Below are positions 16,812-25,964 of a DNA stretch of 64,000 nt, piece after piece. This DNA comes from Pseudoalteromonas lipolytica (lineage in GTDB: Bacteria; Pseudomonadota; Gammaproteobacteria; Enterobacterales; Alteromonadaceae), in the NCBI RefSeq assembly GCF_001306915.1, contig NZ_LJTC01000013.1:1-64000 (forward strand). Direction: 5' to 3'. The position numbers and the translations under genes were made by a program. The stretch's first letter is position 1. Each line of letters starts with the position of its first letter. The notes below the pieces were generated by a model. It was given only the letters and a program-made list of their open reading frames with translations. It searched no databases and was not told the DNA's origin.

Positions 16812-17104
16812 TGACTATGCATAATCCACCGCATCCGGGTGAATTTATTTCCGATGTATATATGGAGCCTTTCGGTTACAGCTGTAGATTTGTCGCGAAA
16901 CAGTTGGATGTCTCACCTTCAACTCTTAACAGAGTCCTTAAGGGGCAGAGCTCTATTACTCCTGAAATGGCATTAAGATTATCTAAGGCTTTGGGTAGAA
17001 GCCCTGAAAGTTGGCTATCGATGCAGGATAATTACAATCTTTGGCAAGCTAAACAAAACGTTAACCTAACCAAGGTACACCCTATTAGTTTTGCTGTAGC
17101 TTAA
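16811..17104 (+). CDS. higA: HigA antitoxin (XRE-type HTH)
   Basis: This 97-residue antitoxin and autorepressor has the family start HNPPHPGEFISDVYMEPFG, a helix-turn-helix (VAKQLDVSPSTLNRVLKG, about 27-44) and LSKALGRSPESWLSMQDNYNLWQAK. It should bind HigB and repress the higBA promoter. The start codon overlaps the higB stop (TAATG). A second in-frame ATG at 16817 is an alternative that removes two residues. Confidence 0.92.
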   Translation: MTMHNPPHPGEFISDVYMEPFGYSCRFVAKQLDVSPSTLNRVLKGQSSITPEMALRLSKALGRSPESWLSMQDNYNLWQAKQNVNLTKVHPISFAVA

Positions 17105-17183
17105 TGAGAATAATCACAAGCTTGCTGCTACTTTGGCTGTTCACCTGAAATTTCTTGTGTGTTATTTATAAGAAATAAGACAT

Positions 17184-17254
17184 CGCGCAAAATAAATTTC
17201 ACGCCTACGGTAAGCTATTTATGGCTTAGAGCTTGAAATTTACGGTTTAAAGCT
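17184..17254. repeat. 71-bp direct repeat, copy 2
   Basis: This is the partner of 16346-16416 (59/71 identical), placed after higA. It is followed directly by a different dispersed repeat. Confidence 0.85.
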
Positions 17255-17262
17255 GGGTTCCC

Positions 17263-17295
17263 GTGTTGGGTTTCGCTGCGCTCAAACCAACCTAC
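17263..17295. repeat. dispersed palindromic repeat, second copy
   Basis: GTGTTGGGTTTCGCTGCGCTC followed by AAACCAACCTAC matches 2594-2627 closely. The ends (GTTGGGTTT / AAACCAAC) make it an imperfect palindrome. It is non-coding and probably one of many copies in the genome. Confidence 0.7.
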
Positions 17296-17314
17296 CTTAA
17301 AGTTTTGTCCTACA

Positions 17315-17351
17315 AAAAAAGCGCAAGCAGTTTAACTGGTTGCGCTTTTTT
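17315..17351 (-). terminator. terminator after serA
   Basis: AAAAGCGCAA / TTGCGCTTTT enclose a smaller CAGTTTAACTG hairpin. A and T tracts on both flanks suit termination of the minus-strand serA transcript. Confidence 0.85.
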
Positions 17352-17372
17352 ATTTATTCGGTATACCAATGA

Positions 17373-18602
17373 TTAGTGAAGGATACGTGCTCTGATAGTC
17401 CCTTCAACAGCACTTAGCTCTTTAAGAGCGACTTCTGATTGGTCTGTATCTACATCAATTACTACGTAACCAATTGATTCATCAGTTTGTAAGTACTGGG
17501 CTGCGATATTAATGCCGTGCTGTGCAAACGCTTGGTTAATTTGCGTTAGAACACCTGGGCGGTTGTGGTGTACGTGTAATAAGCGGCTGCGGTTTGCAAG
17601 TTCAGGCAGTGACACTTCAGGGAAGTTAACCGCCGTAATGGTTGAACCATTATCTGAGTACTTAGCAAGTTTGCCCGCTACTTCAATACCGATATTTTCT
17701 TGTGCTTCTTGTGTTGAACCACCAATATGCGGAGTCAAAATCACGTTATCGAACTCGCGTAGCGGTGATACGAACTCTTCATCATTTGATTTTGGTTCTA
17801 CAGGGAACACGTCGATTGCTGCGCCGCTCAGCTTTTTATCACGAAGTGATTCTGCTAGCGCGTCAATATCAACAACAGTGCCGCGAGAAGCATTGATCAA
17901 GATGGCGCCTTGCTTCATTACTTCAAGCTCTGCCATACCAATTAGGTTCTTCGTTTGTGGTGTTTCTGGTACGTGTAAGCTAATAACGTCAGCACGTTGT
18001 AGTAACTGAGTTAGGTTGTGAACTTGTGTTGCATTACCCAGTGTTAGCTTGTCTTCGATATCGTAAAACTCAACGTTCATGCCGATATTTTCAGCCATGA
18101 TACCTAGCTGTGTACCAATGTGGCCGTAACCAATAATACCTAAGGTTTTACCACGAGCTTCAAATGAGCCGTTGGCTGATTTTAACCAACCTCCGCGGTG
18201 CGCTAGGGCATTACGTTCTGGAATACCACGAAGTAATAATAAGATTTCACCAAGCACTAATTCTGCAACAGAGCGGGTGTTTGAGAATGGTGCGTTAAAT
18301 ACCGCAATACCACGCTCACGAGCACCTTGCAGGTCTACTTGGTTAGTACCGATACAGAAGCAGCCGATTGCGACTAGCTTTTCAGCTGCTTCTAATACCG
18401 CTTCATTAATATGAGTGCGAGAACGAAGGCCTACAAAGTGCACATCTTTAATGCGCTCAATGAGCTCGTCTTCAGGTAAGGATGTTTTTACGTAATCAAT
18501 ATTACTGTAGCCATTACGCTTAAGCGTTTCTACAGCACTTTGGTGCACGCCTTCCAGCAAGAGAATTTTAATTTTGTCTTTTGCTAACGATACCTTACTC
18601 AT
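17373..18602 (-). CDS. serA: D-3-phosphoglycerate dehydrogenase
   Basis: SerA oxidises 3-phosphoglycerate with NAD+ as the first step of serine synthesis. The 409-residue protein has the NAD-binding motif LGIIGYGHIGTQLG, the active-site arginine region NASRGTVVD and the catalytic histidine in HIGGSTQEAQENIG. A C-terminal ACT domain (LHVHHNRPGVLTQINQAF onward) is the serine feedback site in this family. It lies 14 bases after rpiA on the same strand, probably co-transcribed. Confidence 0.97.
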   Translation of the reverse strand: MSKVSLAKDKIKILLLEGVHQSAVETLKRNGYSNIDYVKTSLPEDELIERIKDVHFVGLRSRTHINEAVLEAAEKLVAIGCFCIGTNQVDLQGARERGIAVFNAPFSNTRSVAELVLGEILLLLRGIPERNALAHRGGWLKSANGSFEARGKTLGIIGYGHIGTQLGIMAENIGMNVEFYDIEDKLTLGNATQVHNLTQLLQRADVISLHVPETPQTKNLIGMAELEVMKQGAILINASRGTVVDIDALAESLRDKKLSGAAIDVFPVEPKSNDEEFVSPLREFDNVILTPHIGGSTQEAQENIGIEVAGKLAKYSDNGSTITAVNFPEVSLPELANRSRLLHVHHNRPGVLTQINQAFAQHGINIAAQYLQTDESIGYVVIDVDTDQSEVALKELSAVEGTIRARILH

Positions 18603-18616
18603 ATCCTCATTCCTAT

Positions 18617-19270
18617 TTACTTTATTTGCGGCCCGTTTTTGGTGCCGATAATGACTTTATCTGCGCCGCGATGGGCAAATAAGCCGTTTGTTACTACACC
18701 AACAATCTGGTTGATTGTTAGTTCTAATTCTTTGGCGTTGCTGATATCTAAATTGTGCACGTCTAAAATGACGTTACCGTTATCTGTTACAACACCTTCA
18801 CGGTAAACAGGGTCACCGCCTAGTTTTACTAGTTCACGCGCTACATAGCTGCGTGCCATAGGGATCACTTCAACCGGTAGTGGAAATGCGCCTAATGTTG
18901 TAACTTCTTTAGATTCATCAACAATACAAACAAATTGTTTTGCTACCGCTGAAACGATTTTCTCGCGTGTCAGGGCTGCACCACCGCCTTTGATCATCTC
19001 ATTGTGTGGGTTGATTTCGTCTGCGCCATCAACATACACATCAAGGCTTGATACATCGTTTAGTTCGAATACTTCAATACCCAGTGCTTTTAACTTTTCA
19101 GTTGAAGCCTCAGAGCTTGAAACCGCACCAGTAATGGTGTCTTTTACTGTATCAAGTGCATCAATAAAGTGATTCACTGTAGAGCCTGTACCTACACCAA
19201 CAATGGTATTTTCATTTACAAACTCTAGGGCTGCCCAGGCAGCGGCTTTTTTTAATTCATCTTGCGTCAT
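18617..19270 (-). CDS. rpiA: ribose-5-phosphate isomerase A
   Basis: RpiA interconverts ribose 5-phosphate and ribulose 5-phosphate. The 217-residue length is normal. The motifs [26 protein letters not shown] (catalytic acid region) and [15 protein letters not shown] (active-site lysine) are all present. The rpiA-serA pairing is conserved across gammaproteobacteria. About 55 bp separate it from ygfA upstream. Confidence 0.97.
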   Translation of the reverse strand: MTQDELKKAAAWAALEFVNENTIVGVGTGSTVNHFIDALDTVKDTITGAVSSSEASTEKLKALGIEVFELNDVSSLDVYVDGADEINPHNEMIKGGGAALTREKIVSAVAKQFVCIVDESKEVTTLGAFPLPVEVIPMARSYVARELVKLGGDPVYREGVVTDNGNVILDVHNLDISNAKELELTINQIVGVVTNGLFAHRGADKVIIGTKNGPQIK

Positions 19271-19324
19271 AATTATGTGCTCAGTTAGCTGTCAGAGAGG
19301 GCCTATAGTATACAAACAGTTTGC

Positions 19325-19921
19325 TTACCATTGGTAGATTTTCTCTGGGGTTATAATGTGTTTTAACGGTACATCCCACGATTCAATTGGCAATGCTGAA
19401 ACATGCTGACATTGATGGGCAAGGCCTATCAAAATCGGTTTTTGCCAGTTTTCTTGGTAATACCGAGCCAACGTTTTGTCATAAAACCCACCGCCCATTC
19501 CTAAACGGTTACCTTGATCATCAAATGCCACTAATGGCATAAGTAAAATATCAAGCTTATCTAAAGGACATATTTGACTGCAATTTAACTTGGGCTCCAA
19601 GATACCATAGCGGTTTGCAGTCATGGGTGAATTTTCTTCATACCTCTGAAAGTATAAAGTTGTGCCATTAAAGGGGTGAATTATAGGCAGATATAAATGC
19701 TGCTCTTGCTTCCATAACTCTTTAATTAACAATGAGGTGTCTAATTCGCCATCATTGCTAAAATAAATGCCGATATGGACATTTTTAGGTGTTTTTAGTG
19801 ATTTTAAGTGTTGAGTAAAATTCACTTTTAGCGCAATGGCTGCATTTTTTTGTTGTTCAACAGTCAGTGAATTGCGCTTTTTTCGAATAGATTGTCTGAT
19901 TTCTGCTCGTGTGTTGCTCAT
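19325..19921 (-). CDS. ygfA: 5-formyltetrahydrofolate cyclo-ligase
   Basis: This enzyme converts 5-formyl-THF to 5,10-methenyl-THF using ATP. At 198 residues it has the N-terminal IRKKRNSLTVEQQ helix, DGELDTSLLI and the nucleotide-binding signature LGMGGGFYDKTLARYY. In many relatives the 6S RNA gene sits directly upstream, but here only 13 bases separate it from the next gene. No 6S RNA is present at this place. Confidence 0.93.
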   Translation of the reverse strand: MSNTRAEIRQSIRKKRNSLTVEQQKNAAIALKVNFTQHLKSLKTPKNVHIGIYFSNDGELDTSLLIKELWKQEQHLYLPIIHPFNGTTLYFQRYEENSPMTANRYGILEPKLNCSQICPLDKLDILLMPLVAFDDQGNRLGMGGGFYDKTLARYYQENWQKPILIGLAHQCQHVSALPIESWDVPLKHIITPEKIYQW

Positions 19922-19934
19922 GTCAATATTAGTG

Positions 19935-20516
19935 TTAACTTTCTAAAAAGGAGAAAAGTTCAGGAAAAAGCTCCACTACACCCAAAATGATCAATAACAC
20001 TATGACCATGGCAATAAGCGAATAGAGTAGGGTGTTTGAGCGTTTTTTAACGGGCTCTGTTAATTCGTCTTCAAGTAGCAAGTCATCTTCTTGCCAGCTA
20101 TCGTCGCTATCAGCAACGCTGTTATTTTCAAGCTCAGGTAAGCGTTGCTCTAAGTCATCAAGTTTTTCTTCTAGGCGAATAAGGCTACTGGTGATGTAAT
20201 CGAGGGCATCAAAAATACGTTCTTCACGCTCTTTGGTCTGTGCATCTGTATTGCTTGATTGGTTGCTGGTGGCTGCTTGGTTTATCGGTTGGAGCTTGGC
20301 TTTAATGCCAACACTTGCGAGTAATTTTGCTTGTTTTAGTGCTTTATCTTGCTCGCTTGGTGCAAATAATGGCTTATGCTCAAACAGGGTTGCAACTTTG
20401 TCTGTTGTTGTTTTTAGTTTTGCAGCTAATTGTTCTGTTGCTTGTGCTTGGTCGACACCGGCTTCAAGCCCTGCAAACATTACGCGAAATTTTTCTGCCA
20501 TTTGCTGATTATCCAA
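19935..20516 (-). CDS. membrane-anchored protein with a C-terminal transmembrane helix
   Basis: This protein of 193 residues has unknown function. Residues about 8-75 (FRVMFAGLEAG through IKAKLQPI) resemble the small domain, about 65 residues, found at the N-terminus of various DUF805-like membrane proteins; this is my inference from pattern. A Gln/Ser/Thr-rich linker and an acidic, partly coiled-coil segment (ITSSLIRLEEKLDDLEQRLPELE) follow. One membrane helix near the C-terminus (YSLIAMVIVLLIILGVV) comes next. It would sit in the inner membrane with the bulk in the cytoplasm. It is 13 bp upstream of ygfA and likely co-transcribed. Confidence 0.65.
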   Translation of the reverse strand: MDNQQMAEKFRVMFAGLEAGVDQAQATEQLAAKLKTTTDKVATLFEHKPLFAPSEQDKALKQAKLLASVGIKAKLQPINQAATSNQSSNTDAQTKEREERIFDALDYITSSLIRLEEKLDDLEQRLPELENNSVADSDDSWQEDDLLLEDELTEPVKKRSNTLLYSLIAMVIVLLIILGVVELFPELFSFLES

Positions 20517-20568
20517 ATCCTTAAATCAATGACTTGAGTATATACCCAAAAAGATTAGTGGAAAAACA

Positions 20569-20593
20569 AAAGCCCGTATAAAACGGGCTTTTT
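20569..20593 (-). terminator. terminator after the S10 peptidase gene
   Basis: AAAGCCCGT / ACGGGCTTT with an ATAAA loop and flanking A/T tracts lies between two minus-strand genes, just past the stop of the peptidase. Confidence 0.88.
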
Positions 20594-20619
20594 CTATTAT
20601 GGATTTGCAAATACGCTGT

Positions 20620-22137
20620 TTAGTATTTTGCTGCTTTGCCTTCGGCTGGTAGTGATTTAAGGATGAAATCACGTAAGTCGTTATTTGATGACTCAAGATC
20701 AGCATGGCGTAAATACATCATGTGACCACTGCGATAGCCTTTAAAGCTTAAGCGCTCTTTCATTTTGCCGCTTGGATCTAACTGCCACATTGTGTATTTA
20801 GCATCAAAGTAGTTTGTTGCACCGTCGTAGTAGCCAGATTGAATCATCACGTTTAAGTATGGGTTTTGTGCCATTGCTAAACGTAAGTTTTCACCTGTGT
20901 TGTTGCCTGAGCGATCCCAAGGGTGAACATTACCAAATAGGTTATATTTGATATCGGTTTTGTAGTTAAGCTCTTCACGTAGGTAATAGTTAATCGCTGG
21001 CGTGAATGAGTGTAACCATGAAGTAAGCTCAGCCCAGTAATCAGGTGACTCACCTGCATCACGTTTGTCGATACCTAAATAGCGAGAATCTAAACGGCCT
21101 ACAGTTTGGCCGCGCTCGCGCAATAGCTCTTTCCAGAAGAAGTTATTTGGGATATCAAGGTTATTTTGCTCAACAAACTTTTCAGATAAACCTGCGTATT
21201 TTGCCGCTTGCTTGATAATGGCACGCTTTTCATCAGCAGGTAAGAAACCACCTTTAGCAATTGCAGGTAAGAACTTATTCACGGTGAACTGTTCAACTTC
21301 AGGGAGTAACTCGTCTAAGTCTTTTGCTTGTAAGTCTGCGCTAAGTGCTTTGTGGTACCAAGCGGTTGCAGCAAAGTAAGGTAGGCGGTTAGCAGCTTCT
21401 ACAGGGCCTTCGCGCTTAATACCAATCTCAGTTGGTGATACTAAAATAACACCGTTGATGTACATCCATTGGCGATTTTGTAATTCGTGAGCAAGGCCAG
21501 ATACACGAGTCGTACCATAGCTCTCACCAATTAAAAATTTAGGAGAGCGCCAGCGCTCGTTGCGAGAAACAAAGGTATTTAGCCACTCTGCTAAGTATTT
21601 GATGTCAGCGTTAACACCAAAGAACATTTTTTGTTGATCTGATTTACTTGGTAGCTCACCTTTTTCGTTTTCAAGAACACGTGAATAACCGGTGTTAACA
21701 GGGTTGATATAAACAATATCAGCCACGTCTAAAATTGAGTAAGGATTATCTTTTACGCCATAAGGTTGAACAGGGTAGCCTTCGTCATCAATTTTTAATA
21801 CACGCGGTCCAGTATAGGCAAGGTGCATCCATACTGACGCAGAACCTGGGCCACCATTGAACGAAAAGACTAAAGGGCGTTTTGTTCTATCGTCTACTTT
21901 GTCGCGGGTATAATAAGTATATTGTAGCGTTGCAACCGCATCGCCTTGCTCATTCCAAACTGGTTGTGTCCCTGTGGTTGCGGTATATGAAAAGCGCTCA
22001 CCATTAATGCGGGCTTTGTGTTCTGTCACCACTTTACTGTCAACGTCAATACGACGTCCATTATCAGCAAAGCTTGGAGTACTGAAGGCCAGTGTTAATG
22101 CTGTCACTGACAAGCCAATAAAACTAACAAGTTTCAT
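20620..22137 (-). CDS. secreted S10 family serine carboxypeptidase-like protein
   Basis: This alpha/beta-hydrolase peptidase of 505 residues has a signal peptide (about 1-24, ending SFA). FSFNGGPGSASVWMHL forms the oxyanion region. The nucleophile is in LIGESYGTTR (about Ser206). The catalytic Asp region is probably in SGYYDGATNYFD, and the His is in YRSGHMMYLRH (about 472). These match S10 carboxypeptidases common in marine Alteromonadales. It is probably periplasmic or exported and used for peptide scavenging. It is monocistronic. Substrate specificity cannot be read from sequence. Confidence 0.9.
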   Translation of the reverse strand: MKLVSFIGLSVTALTLAFSTPSFADNGRRIDVDSKVVTEHKARINGERFSYTATTGTQPVWNEQGDAVATLQYTYYTRDKVDDRTKRPLVFSFNGGPGSASVWMHLAYTGPRVLKIDDEGYPVQPYGVKDNPYSILDVADIVYINPVNTGYSRVLENEKGELPSKSDQQKMFFGVNADIKYLAEWLNTFVSRNERWRSPKFLIGESYGTTRVSGLAHELQNRQWMYINGVILVSPTEIGIKREGPVEAANRLPYFAATAWYHKALSADLQAKDLDELLPEVEQFTVNKFLPAIAKGGFLPADEKRAIIKQAAKYAGLSEKFVEQNNLDIPNNFFWKELLRERGQTVGRLDSRYLGIDKRDAGESPDYWAELTSWLHSFTPAINYYLREELNYKTDIKYNLFGNVHPWDRSGNNTGENLRLAMAQNPYLNVMIQSGYYDGATNYFDAKYTMWQLDPSGKMKERLSFKGYRSGHMMYLRHADLESSNNDLRDFILKSLPAEGKAAKY

Positions 22138-22344
22138 GTTGATTCCTTATTATTCGAATTGCAGCTATTAAAAAGTAAAGCCAACTCGATGACAAACTAA
22201 TGAGACTAGTCACCAATATTAGCTGTTAAATAAAAGAAGAAATGCAGGGTGAGTTACAAAAAAGTGCACTTTTTAGTAAAGATAGCTTGGTTAAATATTT
22301 AGCTAGATTAAAAAATGGCGTATATTGAGCAAGTTTATAAATGG

Positions 22345-22609
22345 TATACCCAAACCACCTCAAGATGCAGAATTCAGCGTTTCACAGGTGCTTAATATCA
22401 AGGCGTTACTTTGCAACAATGGCATCCCCTTTTAAAAAGTAACAACGATGAGAGTAAGTGCCTGTGTAACGCCCAACGGGTTGGTTTAAAAGCGATTTAT
22501 ACTGCGTTATTGATTTTAACAATAGAACCACTATTACTTGCAATCAATGCCTTGCCTAAATCGCTTTTAATTCCAACTGAAACTCGCACCTTGAGGTGGT
22601 TTGGGTATA
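22345..22609. mobile_element. MITE-like element, copy 1, TA-flanked
   Basis: A non-coding element of about 261 bp has terminal inverted repeats beginning TACCCAAACCACCTCAAG, 18 bp perfect at both ends. It sits between TA dinucleotides, as expected for a TA target duplication. Internal inverted repeats nest inside: GGCGTTAC (22402-22409) with GTAACGCC (22466-22473), and TTAAAAGCGATTTA (22485-22498) with TAAATCGCTTTTAA (22557-22570). A related copy lies at 56584-56843. It ends 28 bp before the start of the response-regulator gene and so occupies that gene's promoter area. There is no transposase. From 22138 to 22344 I see only AT-rich leader DNA. Confidence 0.85.
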
Positions 22610-22637
22610 TACACGAGCTTAAGAAAGAGAAGTTGCA

Positions 22638-23867
22638 ATGCAAAGAGTGTTAGTTGTAGAAGACAGTAAAGTAGTACAGCAAGTGTTACGGCATTTAGCA
22701 GCTCACTACCTTGATGTAGCTGTTGACTTTGCGTGGTCCTTAAAAGAGGGCGTAAACTATATCGCTAAGCATGACTACACATTAGCTTTGGTTGATTTAA
22801 CATTACCTGATGCGATGAACGGCGAAGTGGCCAGATATACCCTCTCAAAAGATATTCCTACCGTGGTGCTAACATCTAAAATTGATGAATACATTCGTCA
22901 GCAAATGTTAGAACTAGGCGTGGTTGATTACGTAGTTAAAGACAACCGTGATTCATATCACTACGCGATTAAACTTGTTGCGCAATTGCTTAGAAATCAT
23001 GGTTGTAAAGCGTTAGTGGCTGATGATTCGGTGTTAAGTCGTACTTTGATGAAGCAAATGCTTGAAAAGCAGCTTTTCAAAGTAAGTGATGCGCAAGATG
23101 GTGAGCAAGCACTACAAATGCTTAAAGACGACCCAGAAATTAAGTTATTGCTAACGGATTATGCGATGCCAACAATGGACGGCTTTGAGCTTGTTAAAGC
23201 GGTACGTAACTTTCGTGGCCGCGATGACCTAGCAATAATTGGCCTATCAGGTGCGGGTAAGCATGGTTTATCTGCGCGGTTCATAAAATATGGAGCTAAT
23301 GACTTTTTAACTAAGCCATTTATGAACGAAGAGTTTCATTGCCGTGTGATGCAAACTATGGAGCAGTTGTCATTAATAGCCGATATAAAAGAAAGTGCAT
23401 ACCGCGATCATCTAACTGGTTTGCATAATCGACGTTATTTTTATCAATATGCTGAAAGAGTATTAAAAAATGTAGAGCAAGATAACGTGCTTGCCCTGCT
23501 TGATATCGACTTTTTTAAGAATATCAATGATCAGTTTGGTCACGAGGCGGGTGATCAGGCATTAAAGCAAGTAGCTTCATTTTTGAAAAGGAAGTTTGAT
23601 GATTTTACAGTTGCTCGTATTGGTGGTGAAGAGTTCGCTGTAGTATTAAACAATATGGATCTCGAAAAGGCTCAGCCTAAGCTAAATACGTTTCGTGAAC
23701 AGTTAGCTGAGCACGCCTTTTCAATTAATGGTGAACCTTACTCACTAACGATGAGTATTGGTATAACAAAATTCCATAAAGTATCCCTCACAGCTGCAAT
23801 GCGCACCGCAGATAAAGCCCTTTATCAAGCCAAGCAGCAATCGCGAAATTGCTTAGTTCAACTATAG
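22638..23867 (+). CDS. two-receiver diguanylate cyclase (REC-REC-GGDEF)
   Basis: This 409-residue protein would make cyclic di-GMP in response to phosphorylation. The first receiver domain (about 1-115) has phospho-acceptor D53 in LVDLTLPD. The second (about 123-240) has D174 in LLTDYAMPTMDG with the LTKPF lysine loop. The catalytic GGDEF domain (about 250-409) has GGEEF at 329-333, preceded by LLDIDFFKNINDQFGHEAGD. The usual RxxD inhibitory site five residues before the motif is missing (F320/F323 instead). No DNA-binding or EAL domain is present. ATG follows AGAGAAG. The partner kinase is not nearby. Confidence 0.93.
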   Translation: MQRVLVVEDSKVVQQVLRHLAAHYLDVAVDFAWSLKEGVNYIAKHDYTLALVDLTLPDAMNGEVARYTLSKDIPTVVLTSKIDEYIRQQMLELGVVDYVVKDNRDSYHYAIKLVAQLLRNHGCKALVADDSVLSRTLMKQMLEKQLFKVSDAQDGEQALQMLKDDPEIKLLLTDYAMPTMDGFELVKAVRNFRGRDDLAIIGLSGAGKHGLSARFIKYGANDFLTKPFMNEEFHCRVMQTMEQLSLIADIKESAYRDHLTGLHNRRYFYQYAERVLKNVEQDNVLALLDIDFFKNINDQFGHEAGDQALKQVASFLKRKFDDFTVARIGGEEFAVVLNNMDLEKAQPKLNTFREQLAEHAFSINGEPYSLTMSIGITKFHKVSLTAAMRTADKALYQAKQQSRNCLVQL

Positions 23868-23903
23868 TTGTGTTAATTGCACCAGCGCAGGTTAATTGTT
23901 AAA

Positions 23904-23932
23904 AAAATGCACCATTAGGGTGCATTTTTTTT
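23904..23932 (+). terminator. terminator after the diguanylate cyclase gene
   Basis: AAATGCACC / GGGTGCATTT with an ATTA loop is followed by a T run, 40 bp downstream of the stop. Confidence 0.88.
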
Positions 23933-23986
23933 GTTCAAAAACGCAGTTTTGTTTTTAACTTATTGAAAGGATTAAATAAAAAATAG

Positions 23987-24387
<401 letters not shown>

Positions 24388-24396
24388 GGGGGAATT

Positions 24397-25626
24397 ATGG
24401 AAAACACTATCGTAGAGTTGAAGTTCTCACTCGACACTTTTTACTTTTTGATGTCGGGTGTTTTAGTAATGTGGATGGCGGCTGGTTTCGCTATGCTTGA
24501 AGCAGGTTTAGTTCGTGCAAAAAATACTACAGAAATTCTAACTAAAAACGTTGCACTATTTTCTATTGCTTGCACTATGTTTTTATTAGTGGGTTACAAC
24601 ATCATGTATGTTGATAACGCAGAAGGTGGTTTCATCCCTTCATTTGGCGCATTAATCGGCACGCAAGCTGCTGATGCAGATCACTCTTTAGAGTCTGATT
24701 TCTTCTTCCAAGTTGTGTTTGTAGCAACAGCTATGTCAATCGTATCTGGTGCGGTTGCAGAGCGTATGAAGTTATGGGCATTCTTAATTTTTACTGTTAT
24801 TTTAACCGGTTTCATCTACCCAATCGAAGGTTACTGGACGTGGGGCGCGGGCTTTTTATCAGAAATGGGCTTTGTTGACTTCGCTGGTTCTGCAATCGTT
24901 CACGGTGCAGGTGCTGCGGCAGCGCTAGCAGGTGTGCTTTTCTTAGGTGCGCGTAAAGGTAAATACGGTAAAAATGGTGAAATCTACCCAATTCCTGGTT
25001 CTAACTTACCGTTAGCAACATTGGGTACATTAATTCTTTGGATGGGTTGGTTCGGCTTCAACGGTGGTTCGCAACTACTTGTTTCTGACGCTGAAAACGC
25101 AACAGCAGTTGGCAAAATCTTTTTAAACACTAACGCAGCAGCAGCGTGTGGCGCAATCGCAGCACTATTTGTATGTAAAGTGTTATGGGGTAAAGCTGAC
25201 TTAACAATGGTTCTAAATGGTGCATTAGCAGGTCTGGTAACGATTACTGCTGAGCCAGCATCACCAACACCATTACTTGCTTGTTTACTTGGTCTATTAG
25301 GTGGCTCACTGGTTGTATTTAGCATCGTTGCACTTGATAAAGCGAAAATCGATGACCCTGTAGGTGCTATCTCTGTACACGGTGTGTGTGGTGCATTAGG
25401 TATTATGCTAGTGCCACTTTCAAACTCTGATGCAACCTTTGTTAATCAATTAATTGGCTTAGTATGTATCTTAGGATTTGTATTCATCGCGTCATCAATC
25501 GTATGGGCAATCCTGAAAAATACCATGGGTATCCGTGTTACCGAAGAAGAAGAACTAAACGGTATGGATCAACATGACTGTGGTATTGATGCTTACCCTG
25601 AGTTTGTTTCAGTTCGCAGTAACTAA
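24397..25626 (+). CDS. amtB: ammonium transporter, Amt family
   Basis: This inner-membrane ammonium channel is 409 residues with about eleven hydrophobic helices. N-terminal MWMAAGFAMLEAGLVRAKN is highly conserved. The twin pore histidines are represented by FAGSAIVHGAGAAAALAG and PVGAISVHGVCGALG. No cleavable signal peptide is evident, unlike E. coli AmtB. It forms an operon with glnK, whose product blocks the channel when nitrogen is plentiful. A terminator follows after about 55 bp. Confidence 0.95.
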   Translation: MENTIVELKFSLDTFYFLMSGVLVMWMAAGFAMLEAGLVRAKNTTEILTKNVALFSIACTMFLLVGYNIMYVDNAEGGFIPSFGALIGTQAADADHSLESDFFFQVVFVATAMSIVSGAVAERMKLWAFLIFTVILTGFIYPIEGYWTWGAGFLSEMGFVDFAGSAIVHGAGAAAALAGVLFLGARKGKYGKNGEIYPIPGSNLPLATLGTLILWMGWFGFNGGSQLLVSDAENATAVGKIFLNTNAAAACGAIAALFVCKVLWGKADLTMVLNGALAGLVTITAEPASPTPLLACLLGLLGGSLVVFSIVALDKAKIDDPVGAISVHGVCGALGIMLVPLSNSDATFVNQLIGLVCILGFVFIASSIVWAILKNTMGIRVTEEEELNGMDQHDCGIDAYPEFVSVRSN

Positions 25627-25679
25627 TCTTAGTTCGTGCAATAGCACGCACATAAAAATATCATTGTGTGTTCAAATCG

Positions 25680-25706
25680 AAGCTCTACTTAGGTAGGGCT
25701 TTTTTG
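25680..25706 (+). terminator. terminator after amtB
   Basis: AAGCTCTAC / GTAGGGCTT, with one G-T pair and a TTAG loop, runs into six T residues. Confidence 0.85.
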
Positions 25707-25783
25707 CGTTTAAATAAGTCTTTTCTGATAGGCGAAATAGTCGTTTTTTGACTATGCTTTTAATTCTGAATCAATAAGGAAAA

Positions 25784-25948
25784 ATGATGGATAACAAACT
25801 CTTGCTTATAATTATTTCGCTGTTTTTACCGCCTGTAGCGGTATTTTTGAAAGCGGGTGCTGGTAAAGACTTAGTAATTAACATTATTTTATGCTTTATC
25901 TTTTTTATACCTGCAGTGATCCACTCTCTTTGGTTGTGTACACGCTAG
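25784..25948 (+). CDS. Pmp3/YqaE family small membrane protein
   Basis: This gene encodes 54 residues and is easily missed because of its size. The translation has two hydrophobic helices separated by KAGAGKDL. FLPPVAVFLKAG, GKDLVINIILC and IPAVIHSLWL are the hallmarks of the UPF0057/Pmp3 family, proteolipids linked to membrane potential and salt or cold stress in other organisms. AAGGA lies 3-4 bases before ATG 25784. A second ATG follows at 25787 and has better spacing. It is located between amtB and mrcB with no partner. Confidence 0.88.
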   Translation: MMDNKLLLIIISLFLPPVAVFLKAGAGKDLVINIILCFIFFIPAVIHSLWLCTR

Positions 25949-25964
25949 TCGAGTTTAAGTGACT

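Noticed and set aside
19922..19934. 6S RNA (ssrS) expected upstream of ygfA
   Set aside because: Only 13 bp separate ygfA from the next gene, so there is no room for it.
22411..22653. Plus-strand frame of 80 codons before the cyclase gene
   Set aside because: It is mostly inside the MITE and not preserved in the second copy at 56584-56843.
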